Below are positions 26,334-35,204 of a stretch of DNA of 64,000 nucleotides, in pieces (the first letter of the stretch is position 1; each line of letters starts with the position of its first letter). The stretch is from Kosakonia sp. H02 (lineage in GTDB: Bacteria > Pseudomonadota > Gammaproteobacteria > Enterobacterales > Enterobacteriaceae): NCBI GenBank assembly GCA_030704225.1, contig CP131915.1, positions 3,906,001-3,970,000 on the forward strand. Reading direction: 5' to 3'. Under the pieces are notes generated by a model. It searched no databases and was not told the DNA's origin. It worked only from the letters and a program-made list of their open reading frames with translations. Made by a program: the position numbers and the translations under genes.

Positions 26334-28526
26334 ATGCCCGTCGCCCGCGTTGCGCTATCTGTACCTTTGCCCCGTACCTTTGATTACCTGCTGCCGGATG
26401 AGATGTCCGCAAGCAGCGGTTATCGCGTACGCGTGCCGTTTGGTAACCAGCAACGTGTTGGCATTGTGGTAGCGGTGAGCGACAAAAGCGAGCTGCCGCT
26501 GAGCGAACTGAAAAGCGTCGCAGAGGTGCTCGACAGCGAACCGGCCTTTTCTCCTCCCGTCTGGCGTATGCTGCTGTGGGCCGCAGAGTATTATCACCAT
26601 CCGATTGGCGATGTGTTGTTCAACGCGCTTCCCGTTTTGCTTCGGCAAACGAAACCCGCCAGCGCGGAGTTTCAGGGTTACTGGTTTGCCACTGAGCAAG
26701 GCCAGGCGATGGACATCAACCGCGTAAAATCGCCCAAACAGCAACAGGCGCTATCGGCGCTGCGCAAAGGTAAAATCTGGCAGCACCAGTTAGCGGCGCT
26801 GGAACTGAAAAGCGTGACGCTACAAGCGCTGCGCGCCAAAGGGCTGGCGGAGATGAACAGTGAAGCGCCCACGTTTAGTGACTGGCGCAGCACCTTTTCC
26901 GTCAGTGGCGAGCGCCTGCGGCTCAATACCGAGCAGGCAACAGCCGTGGGCGCAATCCATAGCGCGGCGGATCACTTCTCTGCCTGGCTGCTGGCGGGCA
27001 TCACCGGTTCCGGCAAGACGGAAGTCTACTTAAGCGTGCTGGAAAACGTGCTGGCGCAGGGCAAGCAGGCGCTGGTGATGGTGCCGGAAATTGGCCTGAC
27101 GCCGCAAACCATTGCCCGTTTTCGTGAGCGTTTCAACGCGCCGGTCGAGGTCCTGCACTCCGGGCTGAACGACAGCGAACGCCTCGCCACCTGGCAGAAA
27201 GCGAAAAGCGGTGAAGCGGCAATCGTCATCGGCACGCGCTCATCGCTGTTTACCCCGTTTAAAAACCTCGGCGTGATCGTCATCGACGAGGAGCACGACA
27301 GCTCTTATAAACAGCAGGAAGGCTGGCGCTACCACGCGCGGGATCTGGCGGTTTACCGCGCTCACAGTGAACAAATCCCGATAATCCTTGGCTCGGCGAC
27401 CCCGGCGCTGGAAACCCTGCATAACGTGCGGGCGCGCAAATACCATATTTTGCGTCTGACGCGCCGTGCCGGTAACGCGCGCCCGGCCATGCAGCATGTG
27501 CTGGATATGAAAGGCCAGCCGTTGCAGGCTGGCCTGGCTCCGGCGCTGATAAACCGCATGCGCCAGCATCTGCAAGCCGGAAATCAGGTCATTTTATTCC
27601 TCAACCGCCGTGGCTTTGCGCCAGCGTTGCTGTGCCATGATTGCGGCTGGATAGCGGAATGCCCGCGCTGCGATCACTATTACACCCTCCACCAGGCGCA
27701 ACAGCATTTGCGTTGCCACCACTGTGACAGCCAGCGGCCAGTGCCGCGCCAGTGCCCGTCCTGTGGCTCCACGCACTTATTGCCTGTTGGTCTCGGTACG
27801 GAACAACTGGAACAGGCTCTGGCACCGCTCTTTCCCGACGTGCCGGTGTCGCGTATCGACAGAGATACCACCAGCCGCAAAGGCGCGCTGGAACAGCACC
27901 TTGCCGAAGTCCATCGCGGCGGCGCGCGCATTTTGATCGGCACCCAAATGCTGGCAAAAGGACACCACTTCCCGGATGTCACGCTGGTGGCGTTACTCGA
28001 CGTCGACGGCGCGCTGTTCTCGGCAGATTTCCGCGCAGCGGAACGTTTTGCTCAACTTTATACTCAGGTTTCAGGCCGCGCCGGGCGCGCCGGAAAACAG
28101 GGCGAAGTGGTGTTGCAAACCCATCACCCGGAACATCCGCTGCTGCAAACGCTGCTACATAAAGGCTATGACACCTTCGCGGAACAGGCGCTGGCCGAGC
28201 GGCAAACCATGCAATTACCGCCGTGGACCAGCCATGTGCTGATCCGCGCCGAAGATCAGAACAATCACCACGCCCCGCTGTTCCTGCAACAGCTAAAAAA
28301 CCTGGTGCAATCCAGCCCACTGGCGGATAACCAACTGTGGGTGCTCGGCCCGGTTCCGGCGCTGGCGGCCAAACGCGCCGGGCGCTACCGCTGGCAGATC
28401 CTGCTGCAACACCCTTCCCGTATACGCCTGCAACATATTGTTCATGGCGCATTAGCCCTGATTAACACCCTGCCGGATGCGCGGCGCGTAAAATGGGTGT
28501 TGGATGTCGATCCGATCGAAGGCTAA
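26334..28526 (+). CDS. priA: Primosomal helicase PriA
   Basis: 3'-5' superfamily 2 helicase that reloads the replisome at stalled forks. The start MPVARVALSVPLPRTFDYL gives 730 residues (E. coli 732); the frame is open 49 codons further upstream without homology. Walker A GITGSGKTEVY near 224-234, Walker B VIVIDEEHDSSYK near 315, and helicase motif ILGSATPALET. The zinc-binding Cys clusters run from CHDCGWIAECPRC to CPSCGST near 435-480. Divergent from rpmE; the next gene cytR starts 124 bp on. Confidence 0.97.
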   Translation: MPVARVALSVPLPRTFDYLLPDEMSASSGYRVRVPFGNQQRVGIVVAVSDKSELPLSELKSVAEVLDSEPAFSPPVWRMLLWAAEYYHHPIGDVLFNALPVLLRQTKPASAEFQGYWFATEQGQAMDINRVKSPKQQQALSALRKGKIWQHQLAALELKSVTLQALRAKGLAEMNSEAPTFSDWRSTFSVSGERLRLNTEQATAVGAIHSAADHFSAWLLAGITGSGKTEVYLSVLENVLAQGKQALVMVPEIGLTPQTIARFRERFNAPVEVLHSGLNDSERLATWQKAKSGEAAIVIGTRSSLFTPFKNLGVIVIDEEHDSSYKQQEGWRYHARDLAVYRAHSEQIPIILGSATPALETLHNVRARKYHILRLTRRAGNARPAMQHVLDMKGQPLQAGLAPALINRMRQHLQAGNQVILFLNRRGFAPALLCHDCGWIAECPRCDHYYTLHQAQQHLRCHHCDSQRPVPRQCPSCGSTHLLPVGLGTEQLEQALAPLFPDVPVSRIDRDTTSRKGALEQHLAEVHRGGARILIGTQMLAKGHHFPDVTLVALLDVDGALFSADFRAAERFAQLYTQVSGRAGRAGKQGEVVLQTHHPEHPLLQTLLHKGYDTFAEQALAERQTMQLPPWTSHVLIRAEDQNNHHAPLFLQQLKNLVQSSPLADNQLWVLGPVPALAAKRAGRYRWQILLQHPSRIRLQHIVHGALALINTLPDARRVKWVLDVDPIEG

Positions 28527-28650
28527 TGCTGCGAGGCAGGCCGTAAAATTCAACTTTCATCACACTTTTCGTGAAAATTCTGTAACCGGTGCGGTTAACT
28601 ATCTGATAAAAATGTGGCTACGCCTGCGCCGTGCATGCGAGGAGAACAAG

Positions 28651-29676
28651 GTGAAACCCAAAAATCAGGTTGCGGCAGCAACCATGAAAGATGTTGCCAT
28701 GAAAGCAAAGGTTTCGACGGCAACCGTATCTCGTGCATTAATGAACCCGGATAAAGTCTCACAGGCTACCCGCAACCGGGTGGAGCAGGCAGCCATGGAA
28801 GTGGGCTATTTGCCCCAGTCGCTGGGACGAAACGTTAAACGCAACGAATCCCGTACGCTGCTGGTGATCGTGCCGGATATTTGCGATCCCTTCTTCAGTG
28901 AAATCATTCGCGGTATCGAAGTGACCGCAGCCGAACATGGCTACCTGGTGTTGATTGGCGACTGCGCTCATCAAAATCAGCAGGAAAAAACCTTTATTGA
29001 TCTGATTATTACCAAGCAAATCGACGGGATGTTGCTGCTGGGCTCGCGCCTGCCGTTTGATGCCAGCATCGAAGAACAGCGTAATTTACCGCCGATGGTG
29101 ATGGCCAACGAATTCGCGCCGGAACTGGAACTGCCGACGGTGCATATCGATAACCTGACCGCCGCCTTTAACGCCGTGAATTATCTGCAAGAGCAAGGGC
29201 ATCACTTGATTGGTTGTATTGCTGGCCCGGAAGAGATGCCGCTGTGCCATTACCGCTTGCAGGGTTACATACAGGCGCTGCGCCGCTCCGGTGCCACCGT
29301 CGATCCGCATTATATTACGCGCGGCGATTTTAGCTTCGAAGCCGGTGCGCGCGCCCTGGAAAAGCTGTTAACGCTGCCAAAACCGCCTACCGCCGTGTTT
29401 TGCCATAGCGATGTGATGGCGCTTGGCGCGCTATCGCAGGCCAAACGCAGCGGGCTGAAAGTGCCGGATGATTTATCCATTATCGGCTTCGATAACATTT
29501 CGCTGGCAGAGTACTGCGATCCACCACTCACAACCGTTGCGCAGCCGCGCTACGAGATTGGTCGTGAAGCCATGCTCTTACTGCTGGAACAGCTGCAAGG
29601 CCATACGGTGAGCAGCGGATCGCGCCTGCTGGATTGTGAGCTGATCCTGCGCGGGACAACCCGGGCGTTAACGTAA
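28651..29676 (+). CDS. cytR: LacI-family cytidine repressor CytR
   Basis: Represses nucleoside uptake and catabolism genes together with CRP; cytidine is the inducer. Starts with GTG: GAGGAGAACAAG gives a strong ribosome-binding site just before it, and the resulting 341 residues equal the E. coli length, whereas the frame open 49 codons upstream has no homology. LacI helix-turn-helix TMKDVAMKAKVSTATVSRAL at 11-30, then a periplasmic-binding-protein-like core. Confidence 0.95.
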   Translation: MKPKNQVAAATMKDVAMKAKVSTATVSRALMNPDKVSQATRNRVEQAAMEVGYLPQSLGRNVKRNESRTLLVIVPDICDPFFSEIIRGIEVTAAEHGYLVLIGDCAHQNQQEKTFIDLIITKQIDGMLLLGSRLPFDASIEEQRNLPPMVMANEFAPELELPTVHIDNLTAAFNAVNYLQEQGHHLIGCIAGPEEMPLCHYRLQGYIQALRRSGATVDPHYITRGDFSFEAGARALEKLLTLPKPPTAVFCHSDVMALGALSQAKRSGLKVPDDLSIIGFDNISLAEYCDPPLTTVAQPRYEIGREAMLLLLEQLQGHTVSSGSRLLDCELILRGTTRALT

Positions 29677-29770
29677 AGCCGCAGGCTTTAAGACGCCCTC
29701 TTCTGGTCAAAACCCCGTCGCTTAAGTAACATGGCGGGCTGATAAACGAAATAAATACAGCGAAACGATA

Positions 29771-30736
29771 GTGGCACAACGAGATTATGTACGCCGCAGC
29801 CAGTCGGCTCCTTCGCGGCGAAAAACGAGCAACTCAAGGAAAAAACAGCGCAGGTCATCTGCGGTCTCTCCAGCGATGGTCGCTATTGCAGCCGCCGTGC
29901 TGGTCGCCTTTATCGGTGGTTTGTACTTCATTACGCACCACAAGAAAGAAGAATCCGAATCGCTGCAAAACCAGAAAGTGACCGGCAACGGTCTGCCGCC
30001 AAAGCCGGAAGAACGCTGGCGCTATATCAAAGAGCTGGAAAGCCGCCAGCCTGGCGTGCGTGCGCCAACCGAACCAACGGCAGGCGGTGAAGTGCAAAAA
30101 CCGGAGCAGTTGACCGATGAGCAGCGCCAGTTGTTAGCCCAGATGCAGGCAGATATGCGCCAGACGCCGACGCAGCTCAGCGAAGTGCCGTGGAACGAGC
30201 AAACCGCAGAACAGCGCCAGCAAACGCTGCAACTGCAACGCCAGCGCCAGGCCCAGCAGCAGTCGCAATGGACGCAAACCCAGCCGGTACAGCAACCGCG
30301 CACGCAGCCTCGCGTGGCTGAGCAACCTGAACGCACGTCTACGCCGCCGCGCCAGACTCAGCAGAAGCCGGCATCGAATTCTCAGCCGTATCAGGATCTG
30401 GTGCAGACTCCGCCGCATAACACCGCGTCGCAGCCTAAACCGCAGCAGGCCGCGCCCGTCACGCGGGAAGCGGAACTGGCGAAGCCGCAAACCGCAGAGA
30501 AAAAAGATGAACGTCGCTGGCTGATTCAGTGCGGTTCGTTTAAAGGCCAGGATCAGGCTGAAACCGTCCGCGCCCAGTTGGCGTTTGAAGGTTTTGACTC
30601 ACGCATTACCAGCAACAACGGCTGGAACCGCGTGGTAATGGGCCCGCTGAAAGGCAAAGATAACGCCGACGCCACTATCGGCCGCCTGAAACTGGCCGGC
30701 CATGCAAACTGCATCCGACTCGCCGCCGGGGGTTGA
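29771..30736 (+). CDS. ftsN: Cell division protein FtsN
   Basis: Bitopic divisome activator. GTG start, 321 residues (E. coli 319). Cytoplasmic basic tail MAQRDYVRRSQ (FtsA contact), membrane helix about 34-55, the essential periplasmic helix ERWRYIKELESRQPG with Trp83, Tyr85 and Leu89 at the same positions as E. coli. A Gln/Pro-rich linker of about 110-235 follows, then a C-terminal SPOR domain from about 245 (RRWLIQCGSFKG ... GHANCIRLAAGG) that binds denuded glycan and keeps its two Cys. The Gln-rich linker is the divergent part. The stop codon overlaps the hslV heat-shock promoter. Confidence 0.97.
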   Translation: MAQRDYVRRSQSAPSRRKTSNSRKKQRRSSAVSPAMVAIAAAVLVAFIGGLYFITHHKKEESESLQNQKVTGNGLPPKPEERWRYIKELESRQPGVRAPTEPTAGGEVQKPEQLTDEQRQLLAQMQADMRQTPTQLSEVPWNEQTAEQRQQTLQLQRQRQAQQQSQWTQTQPVQQPRTQPRVAEQPERTSTPPRQTQQKPASNSQPYQDLVQTPPHNTASQPKPQQAAPVTREAELAKPQTAEKKDERRWLIQCGSFKGQDQAETVRAQLAFEGFDSRITSNNGWNRVVMGPLKGKDNADATIGRLKLAGHANCIRLAAGG

Positions 30737-30760
30737 AACCCCCGAAATCCCCCCCATTTA
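30732..30760 (+). promoter_or_regulatory. Heat-shock (sigma-32) promoter of hslVU
   Basis: GTTGAAA at 30732-30738, a 13-bp spacer, and CCCCATTTA at 30752-30760, close to the sigma-32 consensus CTTGAAA / CCCCATNT. The -35 overlaps the ftsN stop codon. Confidence 0.85.
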
Positions 30761-30772
30761 TAATTGCATTCT

Positions 30773-30793
30773 GCCCCGAACACCGTGCGGGGC
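30773..30793 (+). promoter_or_regulatory. 5' UTR stem-loop of hslVU mRNA
   Basis: GCCCCG at 30773-30778 and CGGGGC at 30788-30793 enclose a 9-base loop in the leader, with no T tract after it. E. coli hslVU carries a 5' UTR stem-loop that stabilises the mRNA; this is the likely counterpart. Confidence 0.65.
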
Positions 30794-30828
30794 GCTGTAT
30801 TGTGCATTTGTAACCAAGGGGTCTGCTC

Positions 30829-31359
30829 GTGACAACAATCGTAAGCGTACGCCGTAACGGCCATGTCGTTATCGCCGGTGATGGCCAGGCCACACTGGGC
30901 AACACCGTGATGAAAGGCAACGTGAAAAAAGTTCGCCGTCTGTATAACGACAAAGTCATTGCAGGCTTTGCGGGCGGTACGGCTGATGCCTTCACGCTGT
31001 TTGAACTATTCGAACGCAAACTGGAAATGCACCAGGGTCATCTGGTGAAAGCGGCTGTCGAACTGGCAAAGGACTGGCGAACCGATCGAATGCTGCGCAA
31101 GCTGGAAGCGCTGCTGGCGGTCGCCGACGAAACCGCGTCCCTGATCATCACCGGTAATGGTGATGTGATTCAGCCGGAAAATGACCTGATCGCTATCGGT
31201 TCCGGCGGGCCATACGCCCAGGCCGCTGCCCGTGCTCTGCTGGAAAATACCGAGCTTGGTGCGCGCGAAATTGCTGAGAAGGCGTTGGGGATCGCAGGCG
31301 ATATCTGCATCTATACCAACCACTTCCATACCATCGAAGAATTACCCTCTAAAGCGTAA
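30829..31359 (+). CDS. hslV: ATP-dependent protease peptidase subunit HslV (ClpQ)
   Basis: Proteasome-beta-like dodecameric peptidase degrading unfolded proteins with HslU. GTG start, 176 residues as in E. coli. After removal of the initiator Met, the new N-terminal Thr (MTTIVSVRRNG) is the nucleophile; VIAGDGQATLGNTVMKGN and the Lys33 region KKVRRLYNDKV are conserved. First gene of hslVU, 9 bp before hslU, heat-shock controlled. Confidence 0.98.
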   Translation: MTTIVSVRRNGHVVIAGDGQATLGNTVMKGNVKKVRRLYNDKVIAGFAGGTADAFTLFELFERKLEMHQGHLVKAAVELAKDWRTDRMLRKLEALLAVADETASLIITGNGDVIQPENDLIAIGSGGPYAQAAARALLENTELGAREIAEKALGIAGDICIYTNHFHTIEELPSKA

Positions 31360-31368
31360 GGATCTCCC

Positions 31369-32703
31369 ATGTCTGAAATGACCCCACGCGAAATTGTCAG
31401 CGAACTGAACAAACACATCATCGGCCAGGACGCCGCAAAACGTTCGGTGGCAATTGCCCTGCGTAACCGCTGGCGTCGCATGCAGCTCGACGAAGAGTTG
31501 CGTCATGAAGTGACACCGAAAAATATTCTGATGATCGGCCCAACCGGCGTTGGTAAAACTGAAATCGCCCGCCGCCTGGCGAAACTCGCCAATGCGCCGT
31601 TTATTAAAGTTGAAGCAACGAAGTTCACCGAAGTGGGCTATGTCGGGAAAGAAGTGGATTCTATCATCCGCGATCTGACCGATGCCGCCGTGAAAATGGT
31701 GCGTATTCAATCCATCGAGAAAAACCGCTACCGCGCGGAAGAGATGGCGGAAGAGCGCATTCTCGACGTGCTGATCCCGCCGGCGAAAAACAACTGGGGC
31801 CAGCCAGAGCAGGCGGCTGAGCCTTCGGCTGCGCGTCAATCTTTTCGCAAAAAACTGCGCGAAGGCCAGCTTGACGATAAAGAGATTGAAATCGATCTCG
31901 CCGCTGCGCCAATGGGCGTAGAGATCATGGCGCCTCCGGGCATGGAAGAGATGACCAATCAGCTTCAGTCCATGTTCCAGAACCTGGGCGGTCAGAAGCA
32001 GAAACCGCGTAAGCTGAAAATCAAAGACGCGATGAAGCTGCTGATCGAAGAAGAAGCGGCAAAACTGGTGAATCCGGAAGAGCTGAAACAGGAAGCTATC
32101 GACGCCGTTGAGCAGCATGGGATCGTGTTTATCGACGAAATCGACAAAATCTGTAAGCGCGGTGGCAACACCTCCGGCCCGGATGTTTCCCGCGAAGGTG
32201 TGCAGCGCGATCTGCTGCCCCTGGTTGAAGGCTGCACCGTATCGACCAAACACGGGATGGTGAAAACCGACCACATTCTGTTTATCGCTTCTGGTGCGTT
32301 CCAGGTCGCCAGCCCGTCAGATCTGATCCCGGAACTGCAAGGCCGTCTGCCGATCCGCGTTGAGTTGCAGGCACTGACCGCAGAAGATTTCGAACGCATT
32401 CTGACTGAGCCAAACGCCTCTGTAACCGTGCAGTACAAAGCGCTGATGGCGACCGAAGGTGTGAACATTGAGTTCACCGACGACGGCATTAAGCGAATTG
32501 CTCAGGCGGCATGGCAGGTAAACGAAACCACCGAAAACATCGGTGCGCGTCGTTTGCATACTGTGCTGGAGCGTTTGATGGAAGATATCTCTTATGACGC
32601 CAGCGATCTGGGCGGTGAGACGATCACGATTGATGCAGATTATGTGAGTAAGCACCTGGATGCTTTAGTGGCGGATGAAGATCTGAGCCGTTTTATCTTA
32701 TAA
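31369..32703 (+). CDS. hslU: HslU (ClpY) unfoldase ATPase
   Basis: AAA+ hexameric unfoldase feeding HslV. 444 residues (E. coli 443; one extra residue near CKRGGNTSGPD). Walker A MIGPTGVGKTEIARR near 57-71, pore loop GYVGKEVDS near 90, intermediate domain about 110-240, Walker B IVFIDEIDKICK near 252. The C-terminal LSRFIL that docks into HslV is intact. Followed by a strong terminator. Confidence 0.98.
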   Translation: MSEMTPREIVSELNKHIIGQDAAKRSVAIALRNRWRRMQLDEELRHEVTPKNILMIGPTGVGKTEIARRLAKLANAPFIKVEATKFTEVGYVGKEVDSIIRDLTDAAVKMVRIQSIEKNRYRAEEMAEERILDVLIPPAKNNWGQPEQAAEPSAARQSFRKKLREGQLDDKEIEIDLAAAPMGVEIMAPPGMEEMTNQLQSMFQNLGGQKQKPRKLKIKDAMKLLIEEEAAKLVNPEELKQEAIDAVEQHGIVFIDEIDKICKRGGNTSGPDVSREGVQRDLLPLVEGCTVSTKHGMVKTDHILFIASGAFQVASPSDLIPELQGRLPIRVELQALTAEDFERILTEPNASVTVQYKALMATEGVNIEFTDDGIKRIAQAAWQVNETTENIGARRLHTVLERLMEDISYDASDLGGETITIDADYVSKHLDALVADEDLSRFIL

Positions 32704-32732
32704 TCCCGGTCACAACGTTTTCATCACACTCG

Positions 32733-32757
32733 ATGGGGGCTTTTGCCCCCATTTTTG
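32733..32757 (+). terminator. hslU terminator
   Basis: ATGGGGGC, loop TTTT, GCCCCCAT then TTTTTG, about 30 bp after the hslU stop and ending just before menA. Confidence 0.9.
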
Positions 32758-32769
32758 TTGGCTAAACTT

Positions 32770-33699
32770 ATGAACGAAACGCAATCTCTGAACCTCACCC
32801 AGGCGTGGCTGGAAAGCCTGCGACCTAAGACATTACCGCTGGCCTTTGCCGCTATTGTTGTCGGTACGGTGCTGGCCTGGTGGCAGGGCCATTTTGATCT
32901 GCTCGTCGCGGTGCTGGCGCTGATCACCGCAGGCTTACTGCAAATTCTCTCCAACCTCGCAAATGATTATGGCGACGCGGTGAAGGGCAGCGATAAACCA
33001 GATCGCATCGGACCATTGCGCGGTATGCAGAAAGGCGCGATAACGCTTGCGCAAATGAAGCGTGCACTGATTATCGTTATCGTGCTGAGCTGCATTTCCG
33101 GGCTGCTGCTGGTGACGGCTGCGACGCAGACGATGGCAGATTTTATTGGTTTTCTGGTGCTGGGCGGGTTGTCGATTATTGCCGCCATCACCTATACCAT
33201 CGGCAAGCGCCCTTATGGCTACCAGGGCCTGGGCGATATTTCCGTGCTGACGTTCTTCGGCTGGATAAGTGTGATGGGAAGTTGGTATCTGCAAACCCAT
33301 ACGCTGATCCCGGCAGTATTTTTGCCCGCCACTGCCTGTGGTTTACTGGCTACGGCGGTGTTGAATATTAACAACCTGCGCGATATCGAAAGCGACAGAG
33401 ATAATGGCAAAAACACGCTGGTAGTCCGTTTAGGGCCGGTGAATGCCCGTCGCTATCATGTCGGTTTGCTGATTGGCGCCCTGCTGTGCTTCGCGCTGTT
33501 TAACCTCTTTTCGCTGCAAAGCCTGTGGGGCTGGTTGTTTGTGCTGGCGGCACCGCTGCTTATCAAACAGGCGCGTTATGTGCTGCGCGAGCGCGATCCG
33601 CGAGCCATGCCGCCAATGCTGGAACAGACGGTCAAAGGGGCGCTGTTAACTAATCTCTTGTTTGTGGTCGGGATTGTTTTGAGCCATTTGCACTTTTAA
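32770..33699 (+). CDS. menA: 1,4-dihydroxy-2-naphthoate octaprenyltransferase
   Basis: Membrane UbiA-family enzyme attaching the prenyl chain in menaquinone synthesis. The start MNETQSLNLTQAWLESL gives 309 residues (E. coli 308). Two Asp-rich motifs bind prenyl diphosphate and magnesium: NDYGDAVKGSDKPDR near 67-81 and NNLRDIESDRDNGK near 203-216. Eight to nine membrane helices are apparent. No clear Shine-Dalgarno is visible before the ATG, and the hslU terminator ends only 13 bp upstream. Confidence 0.95.
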   Translation: MNETQSLNLTQAWLESLRPKTLPLAFAAIVVGTVLAWWQGHFDLLVAVLALITAGLLQILSNLANDYGDAVKGSDKPDRIGPLRGMQKGAITLAQMKRALIIVIVLSCISGLLLVTAATQTMADFIGFLVLGGLSIIAAITYTIGKRPYGYQGLGDISVLTFFGWISVMGSWYLQTHTLIPAVFLPATACGLLATAVLNINNLRDIESDRDNGKNTLVVRLGPVNARRYHVGLLIGALLCFALFNLFSLQSLWGWLFVLAAPLLIKQARYVLRERDPRAMPPMLEQTVKGALLTNLLFVVGIVLSHLHF

Positions 33700-33791
33700 G
33701 TGAAAAAGGCCAATTAAAAATTGATGGTTTTGCCAACGGCGCGTGATGCGCGATATACTGGCGCTTCTCGCAGCAACTGAACGTTAATCCT

Positions 33792-34277
33792 ATGAAATAC
33801 GATACTTCTGAGCTTTGTGACATCTACCAGGAAGAGATCAACGTCGTGGAACCCCTGTTCTCGAATTTTGGCGGGCGGTCCTCTTTTGGCGGACAAATCA
33901 TCACGGTGAAATGTTTCGAGGATAACGGGTTGCTCTACGATCTGCTCGAACAGAATGGCCGTGGGCGTGTCCTGCTGATTGACGGTGGCGGTTCAATGCG
34001 CCGCGCGTTAATCGACGCAGATCTCGCACGCACTGCGGTGCAAAACGAGTGGGAAGGCATTGTGGTCTACGGCTCTGTGCGCCAGGTAGACGACCTGGAA
34101 GAGCTGGATATTGGTATTCAGGCAATTGCCGCCATTCCGGTTGGCGCAGCGGGTGAAGGCATTGGCGAAAGCGACGTACGCGTTAACTTCGGCGGTGTGA
34201 CTTTCTTCTCCGGCGACCATCTTTATGCCGATAACACCGGCATTATCCTTTCCGAAGATCCTCTCGATATCGAATAA
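33792..34277 (+). CDS. rraA: Regulator of RNase E activity RraA
   Basis: Trimeric protein that binds and inhibits RNase E and helicases of the degradosome. 161 residues as in E. coli, starting MKYDTSELCDIYQEE. Conserved LLIDGGGSMRRALIDADLA near 62-80 and VYGSVRQVDDLEELD near 90-105. Formerly named menG by proximity to menA but not a methyltransferase. A terminator follows 5 bp after the stop. Confidence 0.97.
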   Translation: MKYDTSELCDIYQEEINVVEPLFSNFGGRSSFGGQIITVKCFEDNGLLYDLLEQNGRGRVLLIDGGGSMRRALIDADLARTAVQNEWEGIVVYGSVRQVDDLEELDIGIQAIAAIPVGAAGEGIGESDVRVNFGGVTFFSGDHLYADNTGIILSEDPLDIE

Positions 34278-34281
34278 ACGA

Positions 34282-34308
34282 AAGGGCACCATCAGGTGCC
34301 CTTTTTTC
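34282..34308 (+). terminator. rraA terminator
   Basis: AAGGGCACC, loop ATCA, GGTGCCCTT followed by TTTT. Confidence 0.92.
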
Positions 34309-34313
34309 TTGTT

Positions 34314-34346
34314 GTCGGATGGCGCTTCGCTTATCCGACCTACATG
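34314..34346. repeat. REP element after rraA
   Basis: GTCGGATGGCGCTTCGC then TTATCCGACCTACATG. The outer pair is changed to GTCGGA/TCCGAC relative to the GCCGGA/TCCGGC copies, a compensated change. Confidence 0.85.
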
Positions 34347-34354
34347 CATTTACT

Positions 34355-34475
34355 CAATACGCGAAAGATTTCGTGTTGTAGCAAGGCAGCAAGCAAGTGA
34401 ATCCCCGGGAGCATAGATAACTATGTCAGGGGCAAATGCGCGCAGCCAACACCGCTACAGCGCGAAAGATAAAGC
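34355..34475 (+). repeat. ERIC (intergenic repeat unit) element between rraA and zapB
   Basis: Contains GTAGCAAGGCAGCAAGCAAG, GTGAATCCCCGGGAGC at 34397-34412 and GTCAGGGGCAAATGCG at 34425-34440. This follows the ERIC consensus as remembered: GTGAATCCCCAGGAGCTTAC, ATAA, then GTAAGTGACTGGGGTGAGCG. The central hairpin is CCCC (34403-34406), CATAG, loop ATAA (34417-34420), CTATG and GGGG (34429-34432). The outer ends are degenerate, so boundaries are approximate. Confidence 0.75.
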
Positions 34476-34479
34476 GTAA

Positions 34480-34725
34480 TTACACTTCTTCCATGCGTCC
34501 TAACAGAGCCTGCAAACGCTCCTGCCAACCGTGCTGCTGCTCTCTCAGCTGGTGATTTTCACGCTCCAGCTCTTCACGGCTATGCTGTGCAGACTGTACG
34601 TCCTGCGCCAGGCTGTTGTTCTTCTCTTTCAGTTCTTCGATTTCCATCTGCAACAGCGTGATCGTATCAATCGCCTGCTGCACTTTTGCTTCCAGTTTCT
34701 CAAACACTTCTAATGACATAGTCAT
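34480..34725 (-). CDS. zapB: Cell division factor ZapB
   Basis: Coiled-coil protein that stabilises the Z ring and links it to MatP and the terminus. The start MTMSLEVFEKLEAKVQQAI gives 81 residues as in E. coli. Almost the whole chain is a heptad coiled coil of Leu/Ile and charged residues. Divergent from the glpF operon, convergent with rraA. Confidence 0.95.
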   Translation of the reverse strand: MTMSLEVFEKLEAKVQQAIDTITLLQMEIEELKEKNNSLAQDVQSAQHSREELERENHQLREQQHGWQERLQALLGRMEEV

Positions 34726-35204
34726 ACTTCTCCTGAGTTGCAAGGCGTTGATGGATATACACTTAACATTGAGCCCATTCCTGCAACTCGCATGAAACGT
34801 GTATTTAAAAATCCTCGTCCCGAATATCGGTGACGCCTTAATAAGATGAGCGGATTTCGCTTGTTACCGATTGTATGAATCGCACCAGCCCCTGTCCAGC
34901 GCGGAGCCACGCTGTTTGCGCTTTGCAACACTTTTAGTCCTCGTCCTGGTGCAAAGCGGACATATACCCCGTAATTGTTAATGCCCTGGTTACAAAAATG
35001 ATTCAGCTCACATTTCGTTATGGTGCAAAAATGCGCCTTGCCGCTCGAAAACGCTCATTTTATTGACGCAGTACACACATTTTGATTTCGATATTTCTCG
35101 TTTTTGCTCGTTAACGATAAATTAACACTATGTCTACACGACATCATGAGGCTGCCGTTTCCCTCATGCATACAAAAACCATCAAACTTTTGCAGGATCC
35201 GATT
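34726..35204. promoter_or_regulatory. zapB/glpF divergent control region (CRP- and GlpR-like sites)
   Basis: A 479-bp non-coding stretch. A CRP-like site AATGA-N6-TCACA lies at 34997-35012. GlpR-like elements follow: TTTCGATATTTCTCGTTT near 35083-35103 and GCTCGTTAACGATAAA near 35106-35121, resembling the GlpR operator TTCGTTAACGAA. They sit 85-120 bp before the glpF ATG. The part nearest zapB holds no feature I recognise apart from its presumed promoter. Confidence 0.65.

Noticed and set aside
31342..32274. 310-codon open frame on the minus strand inside hslU
   Set aside because: Antisense shadow of a highly conserved gene in GC-rich codon usage; composition (Phe/His/Arg rich) and lack of any family motif or ribosome-binding site argue against a gene.
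34355..34475. Possible independent small-RNA gene between rraA and zapB
   Set aside because: The sequence is explained by an ERIC element, and no separate promoter or terminator was seen.
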